Notes: generated by a model from the sequence alone, not told the origin. DNA of 16,995 nucleotides from an uncultured Lachnospiraceae bacterium (GCA_947177465.1 CAMWUP010000010.1:1-16995), one strand, 5' to 3'. Numbered from the stretch's first letter, positions 1 to 7,142 are shown. Program-made: numbers and translations.

Positions 1-15
1 GGCAGTCTGATTAAA

Positions 16-423
16 ATGGACCAGAATAGCCCTTACAGCTTTGACAATCCGATTCGGAAAATCGACGGCATCGATATCATTATCCAGCAGGCGGACGGTC
101 TTTGCGGACAGACCTGTGTGGCTATGCTGGCCGGCGTGACCATTGCGGATGTAATTCGGGTGATGGACTGCAGGGAATGGCAGGGTACCATGGGACGTGT
201 GATTTCCGCGCTGAACTATTACGGCATAGACCATACGGACATCATCACCTATACGGAGGGAGAGGACTGCGTGCTGCCCAAGTGCTGCATTATGATGGAG
301 AGAATGGGCCGCTTCTGCCATTATCTGGTGTGCTATGACGGCAAGTTCTATGACCCGAATCTCGGCATTATGGAAGAGTATGATATGAGCAAGCTTCTGG
401 GTTATCTGGAAATCAAGTGTTAA
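16..423 (+). CDS. C39-like cysteine peptidase-fold protein (start may lie upstream of the window)
   Basis: Predicted 135-aa protein resembling stand-alone C39-like/papain-fold cysteine peptidases. A Gln pair (residues 24-25) precedes the nucleophile motif LCGQTCVAML with Cys30. A HYLV segment with His102 and a YDP segment with Asp113 complete a Cys/His/Asp triad in the order expected for the family. No signal peptide or membrane segment is visible. The ATG at 16 has no recognisable Shine-Dalgarno sequence, and the frame is open back to base 1, so the true start may be outside the window. A membrane protein gene follows about 40 bp downstream on the same strand and is probably co-transcribed. 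The fold call is fairly secure. Substrate and activity are unknown, and nothing links it to the peptide locus 5 kb downstream. Confidence 0.7.
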   Translation: MDQNSPYSFDNPIRKIDGIDIIIQQADGLCGQTCVAMLAGVTIADVIRVMDCREWQGTMGRVISALNYYGIDHTDIITYTEGEDCVLPKCCIMMERMGRFCHYLVCYDGKFYDPNLGIMEEYDMSKLLGYLEIKC

Positions 424-462
424 ATTTTATTTTCAATATGATAGCGAGAGGAGAAAGTGAAA

Positions 463-1200
463 GTGGACAACAATAACATGAATAATTGGCAGGGTGGAAA
501 TACAGGCTCCACCCAGAACGGCTATGACCCCAATGCGAATTATGCACAGAACGGCGCTAACGCTGCAGGCTACCCACAGAATGGTTACGATCCCAACACG
601 GGCTATAATACAACTTACAACACAACCTATAATACAACCTACAACACAGGTTATACTACATATCAGCAGCAGAATGGAAACCAGCCGGTTATCAAAGAGA
701 TAAGCAAGGCAAAGGGGCTGCTTGGTGCAGTGATCGGCGCGCTGATTGGCGGGGCTATCTGGGTTCTCATCGGCTGCCTTGGTTTTGTCTCCGGCTGGGT
801 TGCCATCGCTATTTTCCTGTTGGCACAGGCAGGTTACAAAAAAATGAACAAAGGTGAGATTGATACCTTCGGTGTTGTCATCAGTGTGCTGCTGGGGCTT
901 GTGACGATTCTGCCGGCAACGTGGTGCGTCTGCGGAATTCAGGCATATAAGGCGCTGTCGGAAAATGCGCCGGGGCATTTTTCCTTCTTTGAAGTGCTGG
1001 GGGATTTACCTCTTTACATGGACAGGTATGACTGGTGGAAGACTTTCTATTCCAATCTTGCCATGGGCTATCTGTTTACCGGAATCGCGGCAATTTATGT
1101 GGGATTCGGTACATTAGGCAGCAGGGCAAGTGAGAAGCGCGCAGCAAAGAGAGCAGCGAAAAAGGCAGCCCAGGATGCCCAAAATGGAAAATGGCAATAA
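463..1200 (+). CDS. Membrane protein with Asn/Tyr-rich low-complexity N-terminus
   Basis: About 245 residues. The first 75 are rich in Asn, Tyr, Gln, Gly and Thr, with repeated NGYDPN-like units and four consecutive NTTY/NTGY units. Four hydrophobic segments follow (around residues 82-105, 108-125, 140-162 and 200-220), and the C-terminus is a short Lys/Ala-rich tail, so this should be a multi-pass inner-membrane protein. Starts are possible at GTG 457 and GTG 463. AGGAG at 449-453 leaves only 3 nt to 457 but 9 nt to 463, so 463 is preferred. I recognise no named family. Tyr/Asn/Gln-rich tails ahead of small membrane domains are common in Lachnospiraceae proteins of unknown function. It probably shares a transcript with the upstream peptidase-like gene. 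No terminator is visible after it. Confidence 0.75.
   Translation: MDNNNMNNWQGGNTGSTQNGYDPNANYAQNGANAAGYPQNGYDPNTGYNTTYNTTYNTTYNTGYTTYQQQNGNQPVIKEISKAKGLLGAVIGALIGGAIWVLIGCLGFVSGWVAIAIFLLAQAGYKKMNKGEIDTFGVVISVLLGLVTILPATWCVCGIQAYKALSENAPGHFSFFEVLGDLPLYMDRYDWWKTFYSNLAMGYLFTGIAAIYVGFGTLGSRASEKRAAKRAAKKAAQDAQNGKWQ
607..654 (+). repeat. Four tandem 12-bp units encoding NTTY/NTGY
   Basis: Four in-frame 12-nt units near AAYACAACYTAY encode NTTY, NTTY, NTTY and NTGY in the N-terminus of the membrane protein. The units differ mainly at third positions, so this is an older coding repeat and not a recent slippage tract. Confidence 0.7.
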
Positions 1201-1318
1201 ACAGAATATAAAATAAGTATTAAATCAACACTGACAGGGAAAAATAAGAAAACGGGAGAAAACGAGAGAAAAAAAGAGATATAAAGAGATAATGCACAAT
1301 ATTCTCCTGTGAATACAG

Positions 1319-1347
1319 TTGCAAAGCCCTGCATATAAACTTAATAT
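1319..1347 (+). promoter_or_regulatory. Candidate SigA promoter of groES-groEL
   Basis: TTGCAA at 1319-1324 and TAATAT at 1342-1347 are separated by 17 bp and lie just upstream of the CIRCE element, which would place the start of transcription near or inside the operator, as is usual for HrcA-controlled operons. Both boxes are imperfect. An alternative -10, TATAAG at 1345-1350, would need a 20-bp spacer. Confidence 0.4.
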
Positions 1348-1359
1348 AAGTTCCAGAGA

Positions 1360-1386
1360 TTAGCACTCGATTTCATTGAGTGCTAA
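1360..1386 (+). promoter_or_regulatory. CIRCE operator (HrcA binding site)
   Basis: TTAGCACTC at 1360-1368 and GAGTGCTAA at 1378-1386 form a perfect 9-bp inverted repeat around a 9-bp spacer. This is the canonical CIRCE element bound by the heat-shock repressor HrcA. It lies 37 bp before the groES start, so groESL is predicted to be derepressed when HrcA is inactivated by heat stress. Confidence 0.97.
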
Positions 1387-1423
1387 TAATTTGAAAATGA
1401 CCAGGATTAAGGAGGCAATCATT

Positions 1424-1708
1424 ATGAAGTTAGTACCGTTAGGTGACAGAGTTGTATTAAAACAGTTAGTAGCAGAAGAAACCACCAAATCAGGTATCGT
1501 TCTTCCGGGGCAGAATAAAGAAAAACCCCAGCAGGCAGAGGTCGTTGCAGTAGGACCCGGCGGTATGGTTGATGGCAAGGAAATCAAAATGGAGGTTAAA
1601 GAAGGAGATCAGGTTATTTACTCCAAGTATGCCGGAACAGACGTTAAGATTGAAGAAGAGGAATACATTATCGTAAAGCAGAGCGATATTCTGGCAGTGA
1701 TTCAGTAG
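1424..1708 (+). CDS. groES: GroES co-chaperonin (Hsp10)
   Basis: A 94-aa protein of normal GroES length. It is the heptameric lid that caps the GroEL ring in the cytoplasm and closes the folding chamber. The sequence begins MKLVPLGDRVVLKQL and contains the mobile loop (about residues 17-32, TKSGIVLPG) that docks on GroEL, a VVAVGPG strand and the terminal YIIVKQSDILAVIQ. The frame is open upstream to 1376, but ATG 1424 is chosen because AAGGAGG at 1409-1415 sits 8 nt before it and the resulting protein matches the family from the first residue. groEL follows 41 bp downstream. CIRCE lies just upstream, so HrcA control is expected. Confidence 0.97.
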   Translation: MKLVPLGDRVVLKQLVAEETTKSGIVLPGQNKEKPQQAEVVAVGPGGMVDGKEIKMEVKEGDQVIYSKYAGTDVKIEEEEYIIVKQSDILAVIQ

Positions 1709-1749
1709 GCTAAGTGTAAAAAAAATAAGAAATTTGGAGGCGTATCATT

Positions 1750-3372
1750 ATGGCAAAGGAAATTAAATATGGGGCAGAGGCCCGTGCAGCATTAGGAAGA
1801 GGCGTTGACCAGCTTGCAAACACCGTGAGAGTAACATTAGGACCCAAGGGAAGAAATGTAGTTCTGGATAAATCCTTCGGCGCACCCTTGATTGCAAACG
1901 ATGGCGTTACCATCGCAAAGGAAATTGAGTTGGAGGATGCATTTGAAAACATGGGCGCGCAGCTCGTTAAGGAAGTGGCACCCAAGACCAACGATGTAGC
2001 CGGAGACGGTACGACTACCGCTACCGTGCTGGCACAGGCGATGATTAACGCAGGTATGAAGAATCTGGAAGCAGGCGCTAATCCCATTATCTTGAGAAAG
2101 GGTATGAAGAAGGCAACCGACTGCGCAGTAGAGGCGATTGCAAAGATGAGCTCCAAGGTAAACGGCAAGGAGCATATCGCACGTGTTGCCGCTATTTCTG
2201 CAGGGGATGAAGAGGTAGGCCAGCTTGTGGCAGACGCTATGGAAAAGGTATCCAACGACGGCGTTATCACCATCGAAGAGAGCAAGACCATGCAGACCGA
2301 GCTGGATCTGGTAGAAGGTATGCAGTTCGACAGAGGTTATATTTCCGCATATATGGCAACGGATATGGATAAGATGGAAGCAACTCTTGACAATCCCTAC
2401 ATCCTGATTACGGACAAGAAGATTTCCAACATTCAGGAGATTCTGCCGCTGTTAGAGCAGATTGTACAGTCCGGCGCAAAGCTTCTGATTATTGCAGAGG
2501 ATGTGGAGGGCGAAGCGCTTACCACCCTGATTGTCAATAAGCTGCGCGGCACCTTTAATGTAGTGGCAGTAAAGGCTCCCGGCTACGGCGACAGAAGAAA
2601 GGCTATGCTGGAAGACATTGCAATCCTGACAGGCGGACAGGTAATCAGCTCTGAGCTGGGACTGGAACTGAAGGATACCACCATGGCACAGCTGGGACGT
2701 GCGAAATCTGTAAAGGTGCAGAAGGAAAATACCGTGATTGTGGACGGCGAAGGCGACAAGGATGCGATTCAGGCACGTATTGCACAGATTAAGAATCAGG
2801 TGGAAGAAACCACTTCTGATTTTGATAAAGAAAAGCTGCAGGAGCGCTTGGCAAAGCTTGCCGGCGGTGTTGCCGTTATCCGCGTGGGCGCTGCAACTGA
2901 AACCGAGATGAAGGAAGCAAAGCTTCGCCTGGAGGATGCGCTGGCTGCAACCAGAGCGGCTGTAGAAGAGGGAATTATCTGCGGCGGCGGTTCCGCTTAT
3001 ATCCACGCTTCCAAGGAAGTGGAGAAGCTGCGCGATACCATGGAAGGCGACGAGAAGACCGGTGCAGGCATCGTGCTGAAGGCATTGGAAGCTCCTCTGT
3101 TCTATATCGCAGCAAACGCAGGTCTTGAAGGCAGCGTGATTGTAAACAAGGTAAAAGAAATGGAAAGCGGCATGGGCTTCGACGCACTGAAGGAAGCATA
3201 TGTTGACATGGTAAAGGAAGGCATCTTAGACCCTGCAAAGGTGACGAGAAGCGCCCTGCAGAATGCAACCAGCGTTGCCTCCACACTTCTGACAACAGAG
3301 TCCGTTGTGGCAAACATCAAGGAAGAGACACCTGCAATGCCCGCAGGAGGCGGTATGGGCGGTATGATGTAA
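1750..3372 (+). CDS. groEL: GroEL chaperonin (Hsp60)
   Basis: A 540-aa protein of full family length. It forms the double heptameric ring that folds proteins with ATP in the cytoplasm. The sequence shows the nucleotide-binding TLGPKGRNVVLD near residue 30, GDGTTTATVLAQ near residue 85, the AAISAGDEEVG segment, the LEDALAATRAAVEEGI stretch carrying the ATPase aspartate, and the flexible Gly/Met tail ending GGMGGMM. GGAGG at 1736-1740 lies 9 nt before the ATG. It is the second gene of the CIRCE-controlled operon, and a hairpin terminator lies about 130 bp after the stop. Nothing unusual was seen. Confidence 0.98.
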   Translation: MAKEIKYGAEARAALGRGVDQLANTVRVTLGPKGRNVVLDKSFGAPLIANDGVTIAKEIELEDAFENMGAQLVKEVAPKTNDVAGDGTTTATVLAQAMINAGMKNLEAGANPIILRKGMKKATDCAVEAIAKMSSKVNGKEHIARVAAISAGDEEVGQLVADAMEKVSNDGVITIEESKTMQTELDLVEGMQFDRGYISAYMATDMDKMEATLDNPYILITDKKISNIQEILPLLEQIVQSGAKLLIIAEDVEGEALTTLIVNKLRGTFNVVAVKAPGYGDRRKAMLEDIAILTGGQVISSELGLELKDTTMAQLGRAKSVKVQKENTVIVDGEGDKDAIQARIAQIKNQVEETTSDFDKEKLQERLAKLAGGVAVIRVGAATETEMKEAKLRLEDALAATRAAVEEGIICGGGSAYIHASKEVEKLRDTMEGDEKTGAGIVLKALEAPLFYIAANAGLEGSVIVNKVKEMESGMGFDALKEAYVDMVKEGILDPAKVTRSALQNATSVASTLLTTESVVANIKEETPAMPAGGGMGGMM

Positions 3373-3396
3373 GCTTTTGCAGCATTTGCCGAATAT

Positions 3397-3487
3397 CCGT
3401 GCAAGCACGGCTGCCGGTTCATTGCCTGCGAGAATAAATAACTACATGTTAGGGGAACGTAGCTTATAAAGGCGGTATACTTACCGC
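3397..3487 (+). other. Two short hairpins in the groEL 3' untranslated region
   Basis: CCGTGC/GCACGG (3397-3410) and GCGGTA/TACCGC around a TACT loop (3472-3487) are two small inverted repeats between the groEL stop and the terminator. No ORF of note lies here. They may be part of a structured 3' UTR or a processed small RNA; no family was recognised. Confidence 0.3.
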
Positions 3488-3501
3488 AAAGAAGAGTGGA
3501 T

Positions 3502-3532
3502 TGAGGCTGCACTTCGGCGCAGCCTCATTTTA
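3502..3532 (+). terminator. Intrinsic terminator of groES-groEL
   Basis: A 9-bp GC-rich stem, TGAGGCTGC (3502-3510) with GCAGCCTCA (3519-3527), has an 8-nt loop containing TTCG and is followed by TTTTAT. It is oriented to end groEL transcripts before the regulator gene at 3610. Confidence 0.85.
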
Positions 3533-3609
3533 TGTTAATAGGTGTTTCGCAAAACAGGTTTTTTATTGTTAGTCAAGTAATGAGAATAAAATAAGGGCAG
3601 GAATAGGAT

Positions 3610-5442
3610 ATGAAGATGACATTGGGACAAATGCTTAGCGAAGCGATAGTAACCGGCAATGTAAGCCAGACGGATTTATGCAGGGGGTTGTGCTCCACCT
3701 CTGCCCTTTCCCGATATTTAAACGGGGAGCGCAGAATTGACCGCCTTCTGCTGACGGCGCTTATGCAGCGGCTTGGGCTGTCGCCGGACAAATTTGCCAC
3801 CGTGCTGACGGAAGAAGAGTACTGTTATTTTGACTGGAAGCAAAGGCTTGCCTCTGCGCAGATAGAACAGGATTGGGAAAAAGCAGCTTTTTTGCTGGAG
3901 GAGGACGAAGCGAAGGACAGAAGCTGTAATCAGGTTCTGCAGGAGCAGTTTTATCTGTTGATGCAGGGCGTTGTGCAGGAAAGGCTTTTGCGGGACAGGG
4001 AAAAAAGTCTCTTACTAATAAAACAGGCAGTGCAGCAGACTGTGCCGGGATTTCCTGATAAACTGGATTCGAATCTGCTCTTAAGTGTACAGGAAATCAG
4101 TGCCATGCTTATCTGGCAGGGAGAGCAGGCTGACGAGGAGATGTCGGTCCGTGTGCTCCGGTTTTTGGAGGCATATACTTTAACGCATTACCGTGAAGAA
4201 CAGGAGCTTGTGAAGCTGTATCCCAAGGTTGCCGCAAGATATCTCCCGATTCTTCTGAAGCAGGAAAAGCATTACGAGTGCCTTACCATAGGAGAGAAAG
4301 CGCTTGGTATGATGATATCCACCGGTTATGCATCCAGTATGGAAGTGGTGCTGGAGAATTATGTGCAGGCGGCAGAGGCAAGCGGTCTTGCTGAGTCAGT
4401 ACATAAGAAGCGGGTACAGCTTGAGGCATGGAAGGAACTGATGCGTGATTTGGGGCATACAGAACGAGGACTGGATGATGAACTGTATATGATGGACGTA
4501 TGGCAGGAGGTAGAATTATTAGACGAGCGCATCAGCCGCGCCAGACAGCAGCAGGGCTATTCGCAGGAGACTTTAAGTGAGGATATCTGTACACCGGAGA
4601 CGCTGTCGAGGATTGAAACCGGAAAACGCGCGCCGAATCAAAGAACTTATAAGGCGTTGGCGAAAAAGTTGTCTCTGCAGGAAGAGTATTATTATAGTGA
4701 GATTGAAACGGATGATTTTTCTGTATTGGATAAAAAAGCGCAGGTTGATAAGCTGATTATGAACTGGGAATTTGAGCAAGCGGAAATAGCAGTAAATGAA
4801 CTAAAAGAAACCATTGATTTGTCTTGTGGATGCAATAGACAGTATATAGAAGAGATGCTGTGTATTATAGGACTTGAACTTGGCAGGATAGATAAGGAAG
4901 AGATGTTTTCCTTGCTAAAGAATATACTGGCAATCACAATAGAAAATATGCCGGAAGAAACAGATGTTCAAAAGTGGCCGGAAACTTTTTGGAAGCGTCC
5001 CTTTACAACAGTTGAAGTATCTGTAATGATACAAATGGCGGATATATTAACGAATATGAAATTGATAGAGCAGGCAGCATTTCTTATGGAAAAAGTGATG
5101 ACAGGTTATCTTCAGAGTCGTGTCAAACCAGAATTTCATTTTAGAACAATCATTTTAATTGTAGCAAGGCTGTCAAGTTACTATGGCGTTTTAGCAAAGT
5201 ATGAAAAAGCATCACAGTATGCAGAAGAGGGGATTCGTTTATCTTTAGTGAGCGGCACCAGAAAACTTTTACCGTTTTTTGTGAACAATAGAGGGGCTGT
5301 TGCTGAGTGCCTTGGCAATAAAAAAGCCGGTTTATATTACTATAAACAGGCCTTTTATACTGCGGAGCTATTGGAGAAGAAATCGGATGATTTTAAGTCT
5401 TATTACGAAAAACTGGCGGGAAGAAAGAGAAAATGGTATTAG
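3610..5442 (+). CDS. Double HTH (XRE-like) regulator with TPR-like repeats
   Basis: A 610-aa cytoplasmic DNA-binding protein. HTH1 (about residues 4-60; SQTDLCRGLCSTSALSRYLNG) is divergent. HTH2 (about 305-358; YSQETLSEDICTPETLSRIETG) is a clear XRE-type domain. Each is followed by about 240 mostly helical residues, the second with TPR-like patterns. The layout therefore looks like two Rgg/PlcR-sized units (about 300 aa each) joined head to tail. Helical-repeat XRE regulators often bind small signalling peptides (RRNPP group), so peptide-dependent control of the neighbouring peptide locus is a reasonable inference, not shown. CAGGAA at 3598-3603 is a weak ribosome binding site for ATG 3610. 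Base usage becomes distinctly more AT-rich from about 4690, which suggests recombination or fusion. No clear terminator follows. Confidence 0.85.
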   Translation: MKMTLGQMLSEAIVTGNVSQTDLCRGLCSTSALSRYLNGERRIDRLLLTALMQRLGLSPDKFATVLTEEEYCYFDWKQRLASAQIEQDWEKAAFLLEEDEAKDRSCNQVLQEQFYLLMQGVVQERLLRDREKSLLLIKQAVQQTVPGFPDKLDSNLLLSVQEISAMLIWQGEQADEEMSVRVLRFLEAYTLTHYREEQELVKLYPKVAARYLPILLKQEKHYECLTIGEKALGMMISTGYASSMEVVLENYVQAAEASGLAESVHKKRVQLEAWKELMRDLGHTERGLDDELYMMDVWQEVELLDERISRARQQQGYSQETLSEDICTPETLSRIETGKRAPNQRTYKALAKKLSLQEEYYYSEIETDDFSVLDKKAQVDKLIMNWEFEQAEIAVNELKETIDLSCGCNRQYIEEMLCIIGLELGRIDKEEMFSLLKNILAITIENMPEETDVQKWPETFWKRPFTTVEVSVMIQMADILTNMKLIEQAAFLMEKVMTGYLQSRVKPEFHFRTIILIVARLSSYYGVLAKYEKASQYAEEGIRLSLVSGTRKLLPFFVNNRGAVAECLGNKKAGLYYYKQAFYTAELLEKKSDDFKSYYEKLAGRKRKWY

Positions 5443-5614
5443 AGGTGTTTCTTTTCAGGGTATAAGGGAAAGTCGCAAAATAGAAAATTCTCAGAGTTAC
5501 AACTTGGTAAAAAATTGCCAGAATGAGGTTCCTTGAAAAAAATATTACCAGAAATAGCTGCGATTGTTGAAGCAACAAGCATTGTTGCAATAAAAAATTG
5601 AAATTTTAAAACAT
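5439..5614 (-). pseudogene. Possible small secreted or signal peptide gene, off frame by one base
   Basis: On the minus strand a perfect AAGGAGG (5630-5624) lies 9 nt before ATG 5614, but that frame stops after two codons (ATG TTT TAA). One additional T in the T-run at 5611-5608 would join the ATG to an open frame that starts LKFQFFIATMLVASTIAAIS, a basic/hydrophobic signal-peptide-like segment. About 35 residues follow, ending next to the regulator stop. A short exported peptide encoded convergently to a helical-repeat regulator would resemble an RRNPP-type pheromone gene. The frame break means it may be dead, mis-sequenced or chance. I give it low confidence and name no family. Confidence 0.22.
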
Positions 5615-5684
5615 AATAGTGTTCCTCCTTGGTAATAAAAATTGTTACGATAGAGCTAGGATATAAGAGCATGAAACGAAAAAC

Positions 5685-5725
5685 CATGACGTTTCCGGTA
5701 AAATAATTTCCCCGAAAACGTCATG
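5685..5725. promoter_or_regulatory. Long inverted repeat upstream of the maturase, likely operator
   Basis: CATGACGTTT (5685-5694) is matched by AAACGTCATG (5716-5725). Three more pairs follow after one mismatch (CGG at 5696-5698 with CCG at 5712-5714), and the loop is AT-rich. No T-run follows, so it does not look like a terminator. It ends at the edge of a candidate -35 box for the downstream gene, which suits binding by a dimeric regulator; the double HTH protein upstream is the obvious candidate by position only. Confidence 0.5.
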
Positions 5726-5752
5726 TTCATTTGGAGAACATTGCCATAAAAT
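5724..5752 (+). promoter_or_regulatory. Candidate promoter of the maturase-precursor-exporter genes
   Basis: TAAAAT at 5747-5752 matches the -10 consensus at five of six positions. The -35 region 17 bp upstream (TGTTCA at 5724-5729) is poor and directly abuts the inverted repeat, a layout typical of activator-dependent promoters. The maturase ATG is 40 bp downstream. Confidence 0.35.
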
Positions 5753-5792
5753 ATCTCTGTAATGAGCTAGCGCTTCTGCAGGGAGGATACAA

Positions 5793-6791
5793 ATGAAGAA
5801 GTCATATTATAATTTTTTGTTTCAGAAGAAGGACGGAAAAAATATCGTATATAATTCACGGACAGGGGCAATGGCGGAACTGGATGAAGCTCATATGGAG
5901 CAGATACAGGATTGGACTGAACAGGAGATTGAGGAAAAGAATCCGGCATTTGCAGAGGCTTTGCTGCAAAACGGATTTGCCGTTACAGACGGCGTATCAG
6001 AGCAGGATATGATTCAGTACGACTCTCTTTATGCCAGATTTGGCAGCCGCTCTCTGGGGTTGACAATTACACCGACGCAGGACTGCAATTTCAGATGTCA
6101 GTACTGCTACGAAAAGGATGTCATGAAACCGGCTTACATGAATGAGGAAACGCAGGAGGCGTTAATTGCCTATGTAAAAGAAAATCTTGTGCCGGAGGGA
6201 ATCATGACAGTCTGTTGGTATGGCGGGGAGCCTCTGATGGCGCTGCCGGTCATTAGCAGCCTGACACAAAAGATACTGGCTGTCTGTGAGGAGAAACATG
6301 TAGAATACAAAGCGAATATTGTGACAAATGGTTATTTGTTGACACAGGAGACGGTTCAGGAACTGTTAAGGTGTGAGATTCGTCAGATTCAGGTCACTTT
6401 GGATGGAAGTCGTGAGACTCACAATCAGCGCAGGCCATTGGCAGGCGGGCATCCAACCTATGATGTAATCTGGAACAATCTTTTGGCTTTGAAGGCTTAT
6501 GATAAGGAAATTCTGGTCGATTTACGTGTCAATGTGGATAAAAGTAACTATCAGGCGCTTTCTGATGTGGCGGAAGAAATACGCAGAAACGGTATGGAAC
6601 ATTTTGTCAGGGTATATCCCGGAAAGGTGGTAAACGACGGAGGCTGTTACCAACAGGATGTATGCTTTGAAAACAGAGAATTTGCCCTGCTGGAGGAGGC
6701 ATTTTTTAAGGATAACAAGAAGCACCTGCCTGCCAAATATCCTAAGCCGCGGCATAATGTATGCAGTGCGGATGCCGCAACTCCATGGTAA
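5793..6791 (+). CDS. Radical SAM peptide maturase, N-terminal part (frameshifted gene)
   Basis: The first 332 residues of a radical SAM/SPASM enzyme that would modify a ribosomal peptide in the cytoplasm. Residues 1-90 form a small domain resembling the PqqD-like leader-binding (RRE) region of peptide maturases. The radical SAM core starts at CNFRCQYC, with Cys98, Cys102 and Cys105 as the CX3CX2C ligands of the 4Fe-4S cluster. WYGGEPL, the IVTNGYLL strand and QVTLDGSRETHNQRR follow, all typical of SPASM-type maturases. The frame ends abruptly at a TAA just after the first SPASM cysteine, and the rest is in the -1 frame (6761-7081). GGGAGG at 5781-5786 supports the start. It resembles the clostridial Cys-rich-peptide maturases; the precise subfamily is not certain. 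It is non-functional unless the shift is an error or is bypassed. Confidence 0.85.
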   Translation: MKKSYYNFLFQKKDGKNIVYNSRTGAMAELDEAHMEQIQDWTEQEIEEKNPAFAEALLQNGFAVTDGVSEQDMIQYDSLYARFGSRSLGLTITPTQDCNFRCQYCYEKDVMKPAYMNEETQEALIAYVKENLVPEGIMTVCWYGGEPLMALPVISSLTQKILAVCEEKHVEYKANIVTNGYLLTQETVQELLRCEIRQIQVTLDGSRETHNQRRPLAGGHPTYDVIWNNLLALKAYDKEILVDLRVNVDKSNYQALSDVAEEIRRNGMEHFVRVYPGKVVNDGGCYQQDVCFENREFALLEEAFFKDNKKHLPAKYPKPRHNVCSADAATPW

Positions 6792-7081
6792 TCGACGCAG
6801 AAGGGTTTATGTACAAATGCTGGATGGATATCGGAAACAGAGCGCTTTCGGTCGGTAATATCAAAAGCAACACATTAGGGAATGAAGCGCTTTTGTATCA
6901 GTATATGTTGTATGAGCCTGTGAAGGACGAAGTGTGTAGCCAGTGCAAGTATTTGCCAGTATGTCTTGGCGGCTGTCCCCATGAGCGTCTACAGGGTAAA
7001 AAAGGTTGTACCACCCTAAAAGAAACGGTTCAGGACTATATGGAATATCTTCCTGAAGTCATGGAACAGAACCGCAGTTAA
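6761..7081 (+). CDS. SPASM domain, C-terminal part of the frameshifted maturase
   Basis: This frame overlaps the N-terminal part by 31 nt and continues the same protein in the -1 frame. VIDAEGFMYKCWMDIGN is the usual SPASM entry, followed by VGNI and a Cys-rich end (CSQCKYLPVCLGGCPHER, then GC) that would bind auxiliary iron-sulfur clusters. No ribosome binding site precedes ATG 6761, so it is not an independent gene. Adding one base around 6765-6780 restores a single 429-aa protein of normal length. I see no slippery heptamer in the overlap, which favours mutation or sequencing error over programmed frameshifting. The precursor gene begins 61 bp after its stop. Confidence 0.8.
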   Translation: MQCGCRNSMVIDAEGFMYKCWMDIGNRALSVGNIKSNTLGNEALLYQYMLYEPVKDEVCSQCKYLPVCLGGCPHERLQGKKGCTTLKETVQDYMEYLPEVMEQNRS

Positions 7082-7142
7082 TCTGCCAAAAACGCTGTAT
7101 GGAGAGGTTCTGTTGTTTGATATACGAAAGGAGAGATTTCAT

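Larger units (their letters stand above)
5443..5792. other. 350-bp intergenic region between regulator and maturase
   Basis: This AT-rich spacer holds no convincing plus-strand gene. A 22-codon TTG-started frame at 5534 is too weak to call. It holds an imperfect direct repeat of CTTGGTAA followed by AAAATTG (5503-5517 and 5628-5644), a small TTGTTG/CAACAA inverted repeat (5564-5578), a strong reverse-strand ribosome binding site (5624-5630) and a long inverted repeat (5685-5725). The combination suggests a control region serving both strands. Confidence 0.5.

Noticed and set aside
1710..2291. Long reverse-strand open frames inside groEL and the membrane protein gene
   Set aside because: They lie opposite strongly recognisable genes, have no ribosome binding sites and show no family features; they follow from codon usage on the other strand.
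5300..5536. Plus-strand 78-codon frame overlapping the end of the regulator
   Set aside because: It is out of frame with the regulator, lacks a ribosome binding site and has no recognisable composition.
5534..5602. TTG-started 22-codon peptide (KKILPEIAAIVEATSIVAIKN)
   Set aside because: Only a weak GAGG precedes it, the start is rare and there is no secretion signal; the reverse-strand candidate is better supported.
6761..6791. Programmed -1 frameshifting in the maturase overlap
   Set aside because: No X XXY YYZ slippery heptamer or downstream stem was found in the overlap, and single-frame enzymes are the norm for this family.
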